A DNA stretch of 64,000 nt from Tetragonia tetragonoides (GCA_038025085.1 CM076142.1:1401501-1465500); one strand, 5' to 3'. Positions 1-13,509 are shown, numbered from the stretch's first letter. Translations and numbers: made by a program. Notes: generated from the sequence alone by a model not told the origin.

Positions 1-480
1 GGGAGGTCCAGATGTACGCAGTCCTACCCCTAACTAGTTGCCTAGAAGAGAGACTGTTTCCGAAAGACCCACAAAAACCTTTTTTTTTTTTTTTTTTTAA
101 ATGCATTTCAAAACGTTTTTTTTTTTTAAAGCAGTGAAGAATGATCAAAAAGGGCAATGAAAGTAAATCAGTAAACATACTAACACAAGATTCTACTTAC
201 TAAGCAACATAAAGTGAAGGAGACGCTACAGGCTATAAACAAAATGAATCAACCTCTAGTACTAGCCAATGCACAACCCTAATCTAACGCGGATCCTCTG
301 CACGGATCCTGCTACGCCATAATCTCCTATCTAGGACCAAGTCCTCGGTAAGATCTAGACGGGTCAAATCCTGCCTGATTACCTCTCCCCAAGTCTTCTT
401 CGGGCGTCCTCTTCTTCGCTTACAATCTCTAAGTGTAATTCTCTCACACCTTCTCACCGGTGACATCCAATCCATCATGG
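1..480 (-). mobile_element. 3' end of an RTE-type non-LTR retrotransposon (5'-truncated)
   Basis: On the minus strand a 64-residue frame (478-284) encodes the typical C-terminus of plant RTE-clade LINE ORFs: a basic GRPKKTW block, then a DLTRLDLTEDLVLDR-like stretch, and an end in SRIRAEDP. The rest (283 to 1) matches the 3' tail seen in many plant RTE copies: on the plus strand TGTACGCAGTCCTACCCC followed by a GACTGTTTCCGA block. No reverse transcriptase remains, so the copy is 5'-truncated at about 480, only some 70 bp upstream of the TIM9 start codon. Related tails occur at 48594-48864 and 50462-50525. Confidence 0.8.
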
Positions 481-482
481 AT

Positions 483-512
483 TATAAAAGAGCCCTTAAA
501 ACCCTAAACCCT
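483..512 (+). promoter_or_regulatory. Putative TIM9 core promoter: TATA box and telo-box
   Basis: TATAAAAG lies at 483-490 and a telo-box-like AAAACCCTAAACCC at about 498-511, roughly 40-65 bp before the TIM9 ATG at 551. Telo-boxes are common near transcription starts of plant housekeeping genes. The TATA box directly abuts the RTE fragment, so little native upstream promoter remains. This assignment is inferred from position and motif only. Confidence 0.4.
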
Positions 513-550
513 TATTTGGAGCTGGACGACCAAATAAAGGGGAATTGAAT

Positions 551-2874
551 ATGAACAATGATCTCGTAGGAGATTTGAGCAATCTATCAGAAGAAGACAA
601 ACAGAAGATGTCTTCCATGATCGAGCATCTCCAATTCCAGGACAGGTATCTCTAGTTTGTTGGAAAATACAAACTTAAATTATCGAAGTTATAATTAGTA
701 AGCTCTAAATAGTAAATCATTTAGAGTCTTACATTATCAAATGGTTGTAACTTAAGATTAATATGAACCACTATTTCTTAGGAGTTAGAAATAGTATATA
801 AGGAGAAGATTATGTAATGGAGAAAACAATGAATTAAGAGAAGATAGCCTGCAGAGCTATCGTCGGTGAGCATAGCAATGCTCACCATCATTGTTCCCCC
901 TCATTTTATATATTCACATATGTTTGATTAGTGAATATTATTATTGTTATTTAGATAAGGTTCCACTACACATCCGCTGTGCCGAAATTCTAACATGGTA
1001 TTAGAGCCGATGGTTGATCCTATTTCCTCCAATTCAACAAGAAAAGAAATTATGTGCTTCCCTCACGAGAATAGATTGGTTAAGATGCCAACTAGAAAAT
1101 CAGGTTTGGGTAGTCAAAAGATGCTAACCCAAAGGAAATTGAGTGGCCAAAGCATAAGAGCCAACTCAAGACAAATAGGGTAAAAGAAAGAAATCCTATT
1201 AAGTCAAGATGGGTAGAAACCCAAGAGAATCTCGGTATTACCGAGGCGACGACGCAGCAGTAAGAAGAATCTCGGTATGACTGAGGTGGCAATGCAGTCG
1301 TAAAGAAAATCTCGGTATGACCGAGGCAGCCGCAGCTGTCAGAAGAAATGTTGGGACAAGGAATCCCAATGTTGAAAAGTGAATAGATCCAAAAGTAGGA
1401 TCAAGTATTGGGAAGAGAAAATCATGATACGAAGTTCACAAGATGTACAATGAGTAGTAGTCATCTTGTAGAGACGACATGGAGGATGCAATAATAGGAG
1501 GCTTCGGCTAGAAAAGATCATATGGCCACGAACATCAGAAGAATGTGAAGTAATGTGGTCATCGAAGTTATGAGTGGACCAAAAGAGTTTGAATGGATAA
1601 TTTAAGTTTGAGGGGGTGTGTTGGAAAATACAAACTTAAATTATCGAAGTTATAATTAGTAAGCTCTAAATAGTAAATCATTTAGAGTCTTACATTATCA
1701 AATGGTTGTAACTTAAGAATAATATGAACCACTATTTCTTAGGAGTTAGAAATAGTATATAAGGAGAAGATTATGTAATGGAGAAAACAATGAATTAAGA
1801 GAAGATAGCCTGCAGAGCTATCGTCGGTGAGCATAGCAATGTTCACCATCATTGTTCCCCCTCATTTTATATATTCACATATGTTTGATTAGTGAATATT
1901 ATTATTGTTATTTAGATAAGGTTCCACTACACATCCGCTATGCCGAAATTCTAACATAGTTTTCTCTCTGTATAATGATTTGATTTGGCATAGCTTCATT
2001 TTATGGATAACTGATCCCATAAAACAGAAAAGGTGAGGACTTTCCACTTGTGCGGGGCTGAACTCTTTTAATTTCGGCACTGTACCTGTGGAATTTTGCT
2101 GTGAGCATCTCTAATGCTCTTTGCATTTACTGCGCCTTGTGAAACACACACAATGTTAATTGTATTAAAATTAAAATTGTATGGATTTTGATGGCTTTGC
2201 GTCCTTATTTCAGGGTTGTTCATTGTTACTTCCGTGAAAATGTTTATGCGAAGCCAAATTCAATGATCTCCTTAAAACCAATGCAACCTTTTATGTTGCT
2301 TTGGACGTTAAGGGAACGACATTTCTTCAGTATTTAGCTGAGAGTCCTTTTGCATCTTCAATGTGAATTGCAAAAGGTTTTGTTGTTTTCTCTTTCCATT
2401 TAACTTTTTGCTTTCCAATTCATTAGGCCTTTGAAGAGGGTCTGTCGAGTTGTGTGATTCTTGAAGAGAGAGTGATGCACCTAGGTCTTTAGTATGACAC
2501 CGCGAAAATAGTGTTGCCTCCTATGATCAACTCTTAGAATGAGAAATGCGTTGCCTTAAGTACTGTCTACTCCCTTGTTACGGTTATAGTCATTGCAAGT
2601 AACTAGTTGTTTTATAAAGCTATATAATAACGACCCTTGCATGATATTGAATGAAATGAAACTAAACTTAATACATGTACATTTATCCACTTGCAGTTTA
2701 AGGATGTATAATTCTCTCGTCCAGAGATGTTTCAATAACTGTGTGAAACAGTTTCATGCGCAAAACCAAGAGGAGACTTGTGTCCGAAAATGTGCTGAAA
2801 AGTTCTTGAAACATTCCATGCGTGTTGGCCTGAGGTTTACCGAGCTCAACCAAGGCACTCCAACGCCCAAGTAA
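551..2874 (+). CDS. TIM9: Mitochondrial import inner membrane translocase subunit Tim9
   Basis: Two exons, 551-645 and 2697-2874, join across a GT-AG intron (donor GGACAG|GTATC, acceptor TTGCAG|TTTAAGG) into a 90-residue protein, the usual size for plant Tim9. It has the twin CX3C signature of small Tim chaperones: C43-FNN-C47 and C60-VRK-C64. The family-typical blocks SLRMYNSLVQRCF and CAEKFLKHSMRVG are also present. Tim9 pairs with Tim10 in the mitochondrial intermembrane space as a chaperone hexamer for hydrophobic precursors. The first ATG (551) gives the NLSEEDKQKM segment expected before the first Cys pair. The 2.05-kb intron contains a complete TRIM element (658-1956). The promoter side is truncated by an RTE fragment, so expression may be altered. 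The coding sequence looks intact. Confidence 0.93.
658..1956 (+). mobile_element. Complete TRIM (terminal-repeat retrotransposon in miniature)
   Basis: Two 338-bp LTRs (658-995 and 1619-1956) begin TGTTGG and end TAACA. By eye they differ at only three positions. A 5-bp target duplication TAGTT flanks the element (653-657 and 1957-1961). A primer binding site TGGTATTAGAGCC (996 onward) matches the initiator-tRNA-Met type with one mismatch. A purine-rich tract GTTTGAGGGGGTG precedes the 3' LTR. The 623-bp interior has no gag-pol coding capacity, so the element depends on an autonomous partner. The interior holds three imperfect ~41-bp repeats at about 1229-1345, each with a CTCGGTAT-centred palindrome. 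It sits in sense orientation in TIM9 intron 1. Confidence 0.93.
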
Positions 2875-4940
2875 TTGAAGCCTATCGGCGACTGTGACCG
2901 TGGGAATGATGACAAGGTCCTGTAGATTTGTGTAACAGCCTTTAGATCACTTTCTCCCCCTGTAAATACTGCGGTAGAGTCATCATCTGGAGTTGCAAGG
3001 TTTTGGAACTTGCTTTATCAAATCGGTTCGCCTTTTTTTTTTCCTGAGTTTTTTAGATTTGAGAAGTAATAGGGATAGGGGGTATCTTAGTACTTCAATT
3101 TCTGATTATAGCAGCATTACTGTCAATATCAATGTTTGGTAAACCATGCATCCTGTAATGTGGTGTTCCGTGTTCATAGATTTGCAACATAGCACAGCGA
3201 GACTAAATCTACACCGAGAACAATGAAAAACAGTAAAGAAAATTAGTACTGTTCAGAACATAGGTATTTCAAGACGTTTCTTCATAAATTATTAGAAGCA
3301 GATGTCTATCAAACTAGAGAATCATGAAAATTGGCAGCATAATACAAATGTGACATATCTCTGTTTCAGCAAGCACATGTTCAAGTGTTCTGCTCCTTGT
3401 AAATCGCACAACAGGCAGACCTGAAAGCCTACTAAAAGAAAAACGAAGATAACAAAGAACCTGTCTTGAAGTATATCATTGCGCACAAACTAGTAATATG
3501 CAGGTTGTAAACTCAAGAGCCTGTCTGAAATAGTTTCCGAAAATACATGAGATTATTATTCACCATGTTCGGAATTTGATGAAATATACAATAAACTACT
3601 AAAAGGTTTTACAGGTAGCTGGATGCATAATACAACAATATCATGAAAGCTACCAATTTCAGTAGGGCAGAAGATAGGGCACAAGGTCCCATGTTAATCT
3701 TCGCCAAAGAAGACGCAACAGAGACATACGTAACGCAATGTTCAGCTTTTGAAAACCCAGCTCTCCAGCAGCAAGACAACTTGTCTCATGTAATCTTTCC
3801 CTGCCACAGCATAACAACCATCATTTAGGTAACTCTAACGTTAACAAGCTTAAAAACTACAATCATTCATTCAACTACATAGTTACAACGATCCACCTAT
3901 TAGTAATTGCGTAACTGAAGAGCATCAGCAAGACAGAGGAGATACAGACCAGGGACTCCATAACTTTTTGCAAAATACAAAAAAAAAAGGGAAAAAATCC
4001 CAAGTCCAACCCACTACCGCACCAGGAGAAAAGAAAAGGGAAAAAAAAAGAAGCCAATACCAACGTACACACAATCCTGGTCAATAGCTCCTCACTGTGA
4101 GTGTGGGAACATTCCTTTGGCAATGATCCACAAGAGTGTGAAGTGTGATAGGTTTGACTTTTGAGTCACTTCGGAACGACTGAACACAGGAGCAGCCTTG
4201 CAAGCACCCAAGGCACCCTAGATGAACATGAATGCATATAAATAAATAACCTATCAACATCAAAGCAAAATACTAGTACAAGTCAACTGACAATGGAAAA
4301 AGGTCTACTCTGAGTTACATGTCCACTTAGATCCATATTTCACGACTTCTTCTAGAAGCATACATCCAAAAGAAATGCTTCGTGTAATAATGTACTAAAT
4401 GAAATGCCCCACTTGATTGTCCGCTACTCATTTGATCTAAAGCTACAGGCCAGTGGATACTTATGCAATCTAGCGAAAACTGCTAACACAGGTGTTTGGT
4501 TGTAACTTTCAAGTGAATTAACTACAACGGTCAAGAAATTTAGCTGAAATTTGATTGGTAAAATTAAATCTGATTACCAGAGGATGAACTACACAAAAAG
4601 GCAGCTGCAGTTGAGTCTCGGAGCAGTTCACCTCAACCCCCAAGACCCCAACAAACACAAACACACACAATAAACAAGAGCCTACTAGTTGTAGTAGGCA
4701 ACTTTCTTTTCACCTCGTAACCATCGTGTATTGTCAAGCAGCCATGAAGGTATACCTCCAGATTGATCATAAAGAAATTAATTAGCAAATAAACATTTGA
4801 GTACGAGAATAAAAAAAAACTTCAATGGAAGAATTGAGTTCAGAGTTGGGACCAAGAACGAAGTAGGTAGATATTTATTGCAAAACAACACCTACAAAAG
4901 TTCAACAATAACATATAGGCTAGTACCTTATAGAAGAAAA
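2875..4940. other. Interval between TIM9 and the CXIP4-like gene; no independent gene seen
   Basis: This holds the TIM9 3' UTR and, on the opposite strand, probable CXIP4 3'-UTR sequence. A canonical donor (AAG|GTACTAG on the minus strand) lies about 20 nt after the CXIP4 stop, so a spliced 3' UTR is possible. Short frames here have no recognisable domain. Confidence 0.5.
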
Positions 4941-6600
<1,660 letters not shown>

Positions 6601-6685
6601 AACCTACCGCTTTTTTATAGGACCGCCTTTGTTTTTACGCGCTTTTCCTTATTGTGTACTTTATTTCCGGTTTTCAAATGTCATA

Positions 6686-6855
6686 CTCCCTTCGCCCCAA
6701 ATTTATCTTTATATTAAACTTTTCACGGTATCTAAAATACTACTTCGACCATGAATATTATAAAACTTTTGTAATTTTTCACAAATAAGTGATCGAAATT
6801 CACAAACTTTGACCTTAAAACGTCCAATGTAAAGATAAACTTAGGACATAGGGAG
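6686..6855. mobile_element. Stowaway-type MITE
   Basis: This 170-bp element has terminal inverted repeats starting CTCCCTTCGCCCCAAATTTA and ending in the approximate complement, ATAGGGAG. It is flanked by TA duplications (6684-6685 and 6856-6857), the Tc1/mariner Stowaway hallmark. Confidence 0.85.
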
Positions 6856-6929
6856 TACTAATATAGTATTCTTACAATTAGGATTCTTTCCACTATAATA
6901 AAGGTTGTTTTATACAAGTTTTTGTGTAC

Positions 6930-7070
6930 TTCTAATTAAGTTTAATATTGAATTTGTTCGGACAAATTTAAATTGTTAATGATTAAGCTGAAAAATGTAA
7001 TTCAATTTAGTTCACTTTAAATAAATTTAGTTCAGTTGAGTTTAGTGTTTTGAAGGGAAAAAAATAGACC
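6930..7070. repeat. Degenerate copy of a local CTGAACTGAA-rich MITE family
   Basis: The block resembles internal parts of the elements at 27663-27933, 43361-43617 and 51674-51919: a GGACAAATTTAAATTG segment followed by an AATTTAGTTCAGTT-type stretch. Termini are not clear. Confidence 0.45.
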
Positions 7071-7365
7071 TAACTTGACTAACTACTTCATTCATTAATT
7101 TGTATATAATCGATTATGAGAGAATTTAAAATAAATAAAGGATTTTATAGGATACTAAGTTCCTAATAAACCCTCACTCAAAAAAAAAAAAAAAAACCCG
7201 TTTGCTCCATGAGATCAAAATCCTAATCCTACTCCAAATCAAGGAGTTGAGACAACTCGATATAATTTGCTTGTGACACCACATATATATATATTATCCA
7301 ATCCATGCACTCAATTTTACATGTGGGGATAGAAGAAGAATAAACAATCACAACACACACACACA

Positions 7366-7917
7366 ATGGATTTTCCCTTTCCTGTTGCTCCTCCTTCCTA
7401 TGTCACCATATCTCCAAGTCCAAGTCCAAGTCCAAGTCCAACCCCTATGATAGAACACCCTGAACTCAACATGATGATGCCAGTATCGTCTTTTGGATCA
7501 ATTTTATTTAGATCAATAATCTTCGTGTTTTTTTCCCTATATTTCATCTTAATGGTAATCATCCCACTCGTAGAGCGTGGACGCCGCCGTGATGAAGTCG
7601 AACTAGAGCAAGTGGTGGTTGTAGAGGTAGAGAGAGCCAACAAAGTTGCGGATAATTGCACTCACTGTGCTATTTGCTTGGAGGATTTCGAACCCGACGG
7701 CCAAACTAAGGAGCGTACGAGAAGATCAAGGGATGATTTTATGGAGAGGCGTTTGAATTCGAAGTGGGTTCTAAGGGAGTGTGGTCACAAGTTTCATGGC
7801 AAGTGCTTGGCTGATTGGTTTTATCTTGATTGTCATACTTGTCCCATATGTCGTCGCACCGTGCCTAGCTTGCGTTTCCCCTTGGTGCCCCATGATCACA
7901 TTGAGGTCGAATTGTAA
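7366..7917 (+). CDS. ATL-like RING-H2 E3 ubiquitin ligase, membrane-anchored (copy 1)
   Basis: Intronless frame of 183 residues. It has a Pro/Ser-rich N-terminus with a (SP)n run (residues 16-26), one hydrophobic segment at about 45-69, a basic stretch RGRRR, and a C-terminal RING-H2 with all eight ligands: C101, C104, C139, H141, H144, C147, C159, C162. CPIC is followed by Arg and a Trp lies at 151, as in E2-binding RING-H2 domains. The loop between ligands 2 and 3 is 34 residues, longer than in canonical ATLs. A TATATATATATTATCC stretch at about 7283 could serve as the TATA region. It is likely an E3 ligase on an endomembrane or plasma membrane; the substrate is unknown. It is the first and most diverged member of a same-strand cluster extending to 28.9 kb. 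Confidence 0.85.
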   Translation: MDFPFPVAPPSYVTISPSPSPSPSPTPMIEHPELNMMMPVSSFGSILFRSIIFVFFSLYFILMVIIPLVERGRRRDEVELEQVVVVEVERANKVADNCTHCAICLEDFEPDGQTKERTRRSRDDFMERRLNSKWVLRECGHKFHGKCLADWFYLDCHTCPICRRTVPSLRFPLVPHDHIEVEL

Positions 7918-8619
7918 ACTTTTTCTTCTTTTTTTTCTAATTATTTGCTCTTGTAAAGTTTATCAGGGCTAATTAGATTGGTAACATTATTGAGGAGTGG
8001 ATAATAGGATACGAGCGGATCATACATTGCATTACTGTACTGTTGATATGTTAAAGATCGAGCGAGGAGTTGTCCATATCATTATGAAAAACAATTAACG
8101 TATTTTGAAATTTTTATTGCTTGGATATCCATATAACTCTTATTAATCAATTATCCTTGTTGTGTTTAACCACTTAAAAATCGTCTATAATTAAAAAAAA
8201 AACAAGCCTAAATTATTATATCTACATCTATATAATTAGATTAAAACACAATGATTAAATCAGAACTCCCCACATCGGCTAGTAAATTGTCAAATAGCGT
8301 GTTAATTTACATATGACGTGTCATGTGACTCATGGCCTGTAAAAAGAAGAAAAAAAAAAGAGAGAAAGTAGCAACAATCAGACGTTACAAAAATATAATG
8401 GAGTTTAATGACTCTTTCATACTCTTCCCTTTTCTCACAAGTTGTCAGTTGTAACAAATCTAAGAACTTGAGCAGCAGCTAATTTCTCTCACATATTGAT
8501 GAGCCAAAAAAAAGAAGCTAATTCCTATCTCATGAATAGATGATGGAACCACACACCATCAATTCATCTCCTACCTTCCCATATGTCCAACGTTCGTATC
8601 TGGATCTCATCGCCGTCAT
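7918..8619. other. Intergenic AT-rich sequence; no gene seen
   Basis: Contains the 3' flank of RING copy 1 and simple A-rich runs. No coding frame or recognisable element is apparent before the satellite array. Confidence 0.5.
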
Positions 8620-11255
8620 CCGTCGATTAGCCTTCGACGATGTCCACTAAAAGGCCCTTCAAGCCTACCAAGGACCGGATAACCTACCCTAGGGGCCTAC
8701 CATGTCCTCTAGGGGTGTCCCATGCAATGTGTTGCGAAATTATCCACCTTCATTGCAGGGCCTCCCGGAAGCTCAAATACGTGGATTATAGCCTTCGTTT
8801 TCGGCTTTTGGGGCTCGAGCGAGTGTCCTTTTTCCCAAACTTCTCCTGGGGGCCTAGCATGACCCTAGAGGACCCTCGCTTCCCTGGGAGCATCATTCGG
8901 ATCCCTGAACTTTGATATCACCCATGTCATTGGTGTTCCGACTCTTACATCAGTGTCCCGTAAAACGCCTTTCCAAGCCTATCATGGACCGGATAAGCGA
9001 CCCTAAGGGCCTCCCATGTCCGCTAGGGGTTCCGTGCGATGTGGTGCAAAAATATCCATCTTCGTTCCAGGACCTCCCGGAAGCCCAAAAAACGTGGATT
9101 ATAGCATTCGTTTTCGGCTTCTCGAGGCCCGGATATCATTTTTGCCCAAATTTTTCCGGGGGGTCTATCATGACCCTAGAGGACCCTCGTTGTCCCGGGA
9201 GGGTCATCTAGACTCCTGAAATTCGATATCATCCATGCCTTCGTTGTTCCGGCCCTTACATTGGTGTGCCTATAATCTCCCTCATAAGCCTATTAGGGAC
9301 CCTGGGGGCCGAGCCTTCTATGTTTCCCGAGGGTATCTCGTGCAATGTAGTGCGAAAATATTCACCTTCGTTCTGGGCCTCCCGAAAGCCCAAAAAGCGT
9401 GAATTATAGTCTTGATTTTCGATTTCCCGAGACCCGATTTTCGGTTTTGCCCAAACTGATTTGGGGGGCCTACCATGACCCTAGTGGACCCTCAGTGTTC
9501 CGGGAGCGTCATCCGGATCCTTGAACTTTGATATCACCCATGCCATTGGTGTTCCTACTTTTACATCAGTGTCCCGTAAAACGCCCTTCTAAGCATATCA
9601 GGAACCGGATAAGCGACCCCAAGGGCCTCCCATGTCCCCTAGGAGTGTTCCGTGTGATGTGGTGCAAAAATATCCACCTTCGTCCCGTGACCTCCCGGAA
9701 GCCCAAAAACGTGAATTATAGCTTTCGTTTTCGGATTCTCGAGGCACGGGTGTCATTTTCGCCCAAACTTTTCCAGGGAGTCTATCATGACCCTAGAGGA
9801 CCCTCACTACCCCATGGAGGGTCATCCGGACCCCCGAACTTCGATATCACCCATGTCTTAAGTGTTTTGGGCCTTACATTGGTGTGCCCTAAAATCGCCC
9901 TTACAAGCCTATTAGGGACCCTAAGGACCTCTTTTGTTCCCCGAGGGTGTCCCATGCAATGTCGTACGAAAATATCCACCTCTTTCTGGGGCTTCCCGGA
10001 AGCCCAAAAAGCGTGGACGCCTTGATTATCGACTTCCCGGGACCCGATTTTTGTTGTTGTCCAAACTGATCCGGGGGACCTACCATGACCCTAGAGGACC
10101 CTCGGTGCCCCGGGAGCGTCATCCGGATCCCTGAACTTTGATATCACCCATGCCATTGGTGTTCCGACGTACTCTTAAATCAGTGTCCCGTAAAACGCAT
10201 TTCCAAGCCTATCAGAGATTGGATAAGAGGCCCCAAGGGCCTCCCATGTCCCCTAGGAGTGTTCAATGCGATGTAGTGTGAAAATATCCACCTTCGTCCC
10301 GGGACCTCCCGGAAGCTTAAAAAACGTGGATTATAGCCTTCGTTTTCGGCTTCTCGGGGCCCAGGTGTCATTTTTGCCCAAATTTTTCCGGGGGTCTATC
10401 ATGACCTTAGAGGACCTTCTCTGCCCCTAGAGGGTCATCCGGACCCCGAACTTCGATATCACCCATGCCTTCGGTGTTCCGGCCCTTACAATTGTGTGCC
10501 CTAAAATCTCCCTTACAACCCTATTAGGGACCCTATAACGGACCCTGGGGGCCTCTTATGTTCCCCGAGGGTTTCCCATGCAATGTGGTATAAAAATATC
10601 CACCTTCGTTCTGGGGCTTTCCAGAGGCCCCAAAAGCGTGGATTATAGATTTATAGCCTTGATTTTCGACTTCCTGGGACTCGGTTTTCGTTTTTGTCCA
10701 AACTAATCAGGGGGCTTACCATGACCCTAGAGGACCCTCGGTGCCCTGTGAGCGTCATCCGGATCATCCTTCAACTTTGATATCACCAATATCTTTGGTG
10801 TTCCGACTCTTACATTAGTGCCCCGTAAAATGCCCTTCCAGGCCTATCAGGGATAAGATAAATGATCCAAGGGCCTCCCATGTTTCCTAGGGGTGTTCCT
10901 TACGATGTGGTGCGAAAATATTCACCTTCGTTTCGGGCCTCCGGAAGTCCAAGAAACGTGGATTAGCCTTCGTTTTCGGCTTCCCGCGTCCCGGGTGTTA
11001 TCTTTGCCCAAACATTTTCGGGGGTCTATCATGACCCTAGAGGCCTCTCGCTGCCCCTGGAGGGTAATCCGGATCCCCGAACTCTGATATCACCCATGCC
11101 TTTGGTGTTCTAACTATTACCACCAATGTCCTGTAAAATGCTCTTTTAAGCCTATAAGGACTGGATAAGCGACCCCGAGGGCCTCCCATGTCCTCTAAGG
11201 TGTTCCGTGCGATGTGGTGCGAAAATATCCTAGTTTACCTCATGCACCTCGGGAC
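8620..11255 (+). repeat. Satellite array of ~310-bp monomers, alternating A/B dimers
   Basis: A landmark of the form GATATCACCCATG recurs at about 8911, 9222, 9527, 9842, 10140, 10459, 10777 and 11085, spaced 300-325 bp apart. Monomers alternate. A units carry CATCAGTGTCCCGTAAAACG and B units carry CATTGGTGTGCCCTAAAAT, so the higher-order period is about 610-640 bp; the last two units are both A-like. Shared core motifs are GTGGATTATAGCCTTC and TTTTTGCCCAAA. GC content is well above that of the flanks. Short frames inside have no recognisable domains and are probably not genes. Confidence 0.9.
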
Positions 11256-11289
11256 GGACATCCAGGTCCCTGAACTCTGAGTTCACGCA

Positions 11290-11371
11290 TGGGACATGGG
11301 ACATGAGCGCTGGGACATGTGACTTGGCACTCGGTGGGCGCTGGCACATGCATGGGACATGGGACATGAGC
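11290..11371. repeat. Short GGGACATG-based tandem repeat
   Basis: CATGGGACATGGGACATGAG occurs near both ends of this block, with further GGGACATG or GGCACATG copies between. It sits just beyond the satellite array and 225 bp before a CACTA element. Confidence 0.6.
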
Positions 11372-12951
11372 CACCCAGATTTTGTTTCAATAGATTTTTG
11401 ATGTACTTAGTTCATTTCAATCCATTGTCTACTATGAGAATATTTGGTAGAAGAACTTTTCAACAAAGTATTCTCATATTTGTTAATAAAAGGCTAATAA
11501 TCGCGATAATCGTTTCCTAAGCACTCGGTCAAATATGGATCATAGTTTACAATATGACTAATCATAATAAGTAGAACTATAATGCAACAAATAATCACTA
11601 GTACAAAAACACCCATATGCATCGCCTTATATGCGTCGGTTGATTGAGATAACCGTTACACATAGTAAGGCGATGGCATGTTTGTAAATAAGTGTTACGA
11701 ATGGGCGACGGTTGTCATATACAACCGACGTACATAACTTAAAAAAAACAATAAATTCCAGATTACAATGGACGACGGTTGAGCTGGAAGACCGATGCGC
11801 ATAGTCTATCTTATGCGTCGGTTGGGAATATGAACCGTCGTTCATACTCATAAAAATATCACCCCAATTTTCCCTTTCCCCTTCTCTCGCGTATACTGAT
11901 CTGTTCATCATCATACTCTACTTTCCCTTTCTTCTCGCTCTCTCTCACCGACCCGTCGTTCTCATCGATCGCCACCCTGCCATCGCCACCTACTCCCTTC
12001 GCCACCTACTGCCGTCGTAATTGTTTGAATCACGATCTACTGTCGTCGCTCTCATCGATCTACTGTCGTCGCTCTCCCTTGTGCTCGATCTCGCCCTTTT
12101 GCTCTCTCTTTCAATCACCTTAATTTCGCAACAAGAAAGCCATAACAAGCATCAATTTGAGGTACTTTCGACTATTTTCCCCCTTTCTCTTGTAAATTGG
12201 TTTTTGCTGATGTTTTTGTAAATCTAGGGTTTTGAATTCTTGTAATTTTGCTTGTGATTTTAAGTTTGTGTTGTAATTGTTTGAATTGTTCAAGGTTTTT
12301 TCCGTGACAAATCTCTGAGTCTCGCGGGTTCAAGAGCTAGAGCTCGACCGAACATTGGGCTTGTTCTTCCGCCCCTCTTCTAAATTCCGGGTTATAAATT
12401 TGCGAATGTGAGGTAAAACTTTTTGACTGAAAATTTCCCTTCCTGTAATCTGGATAGATATGGTCTGGTTTGTGTCCTGGGTTTGTGATTTAGTGGGTTG
12501 TCGTCAAGAAATTTTCCAGTTCGGATTTATTTGTGCGAAATTGTGTATCTTGCTCATTGTTGATTAATTCTGCGTCTGAGCTTGAAGTTTTGAAAATCTT
12601 GGATATATTTATTGTTGTTGCATTCATATTATACTCTTGGGTTTGTTGAGTTTGTTTGCTTGGTTTGCGATTGATTTTGATTCTAAAATTGTGTTGGGTT
12701 GCTATGTTTCTCTGATTGAAACTACGCTTGTTCTTCTCTGATGTGTTGTGGAATTTGTGCTACTGAAGTTCTGCAGTTTGTGGGTTACAGTTAGGGTTTT
12801 GGTATCATTTTCACTGCAATGAATGATCAAGGTATATGTCACTCTCAATCGATTACTTTATTATGTAGAAGTGTGCAACATTCCGTAACTAAGTTTGAAA
12901 TGAATATTTGGTAATTTAGTATTTTTAACATGGGATACTACAATCTCTCAG

Positions 12952-13509
12952 TTGGCTGTGAAGTTGATGATGAGAGGGTTGAGCTTCTCATGTCACAAGT
13001 GAAGGGCAAGGACATCACAGAGCTTGTTGCTGCCGGTCGGGAAAAGCTGGCCTCTGTTCCATCAGGTGGTGGTGCTGTCGCTGTATCTGCTCCATCTGCC
13101 GGTGGTGCTGCTCCAGCTGCTGCTGAGTCAAAGAAAGAGGAAAAGGCAGAGGAGAAAGAGGAATCAGATGATGTAATATTTCTTTCTCTTTCACTCATTT
13201 TCATTGAAATTAGACTGCAAATTTCGCTTTCATTGATCATGTCTAATGATAGAATCGTTAGACTGAACATCTCCTTACATGCTAATCTTTCATCCTCATA
13301 ACCATTTTCCAAAGTTGTTGAAGTTTGATTGTTCATTCAGCTATCTAAATATGCACAACACTCCCTTCTCTTAGCATTTGAAGTTGATGATAAATTAACT
13401 GTATCATCTTCCAAAGTCCAAACATTCTCTAATAATTACACTATTACACAACCAACTAACTCTTCTTTTTAATTCTGTGCAGGATATGGGCTTCAGTCTT
13501 TTTGACTGA
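12952..13509 (+). pseudogene. Captured fragment of a 60S acidic ribosomal protein P2 gene
   Basis: An exon at 12952-13172 (acceptor TCTCAG|TTGGC, donor GATGAT|GTAAT) encodes [29 protein letters not shown], an Ala/Gly hinge and EEKEESDD. A second exon at 13483-13509 encodes DMGFSLFD and a stop, the invariant P-stalk C-terminus bound by elongation factors. Phases agree across the intron. The N-terminal exon expected in P2 (MKVVAAYLLAVLGG type) is missing upstream, so the fragment cannot make normal P2. Sequence resembling a P2 3' UTR follows. Its position inside the CACTA ends indicates transduplication from an intact gene elsewhere. Confidence 0.88.

Noticed and set aside
996..1618. Gag or polymerase coding sequence inside the TIM9-intron element
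   Set aside because: Only a 62-codon frame exists and no conserved gag or pol motif is visible; the element is a TRIM.
4085..4150. Possible miR399-like precursor (TGCCAAAGGA on the minus strand)
   Set aside because: Only about 10 nt match and no extended hairpin with a complementary arm was seen.
7398..7661. Minus-strand frame opposite RING copy 1
   Set aside because: Shadow of the RING-H2 coding sequence; Ser/Thr-rich low complexity.
9528..10134. Frames of up to 165 codons in the first array
   Set aside because: They lie wholly within satellite monomers and are not conserved between units.
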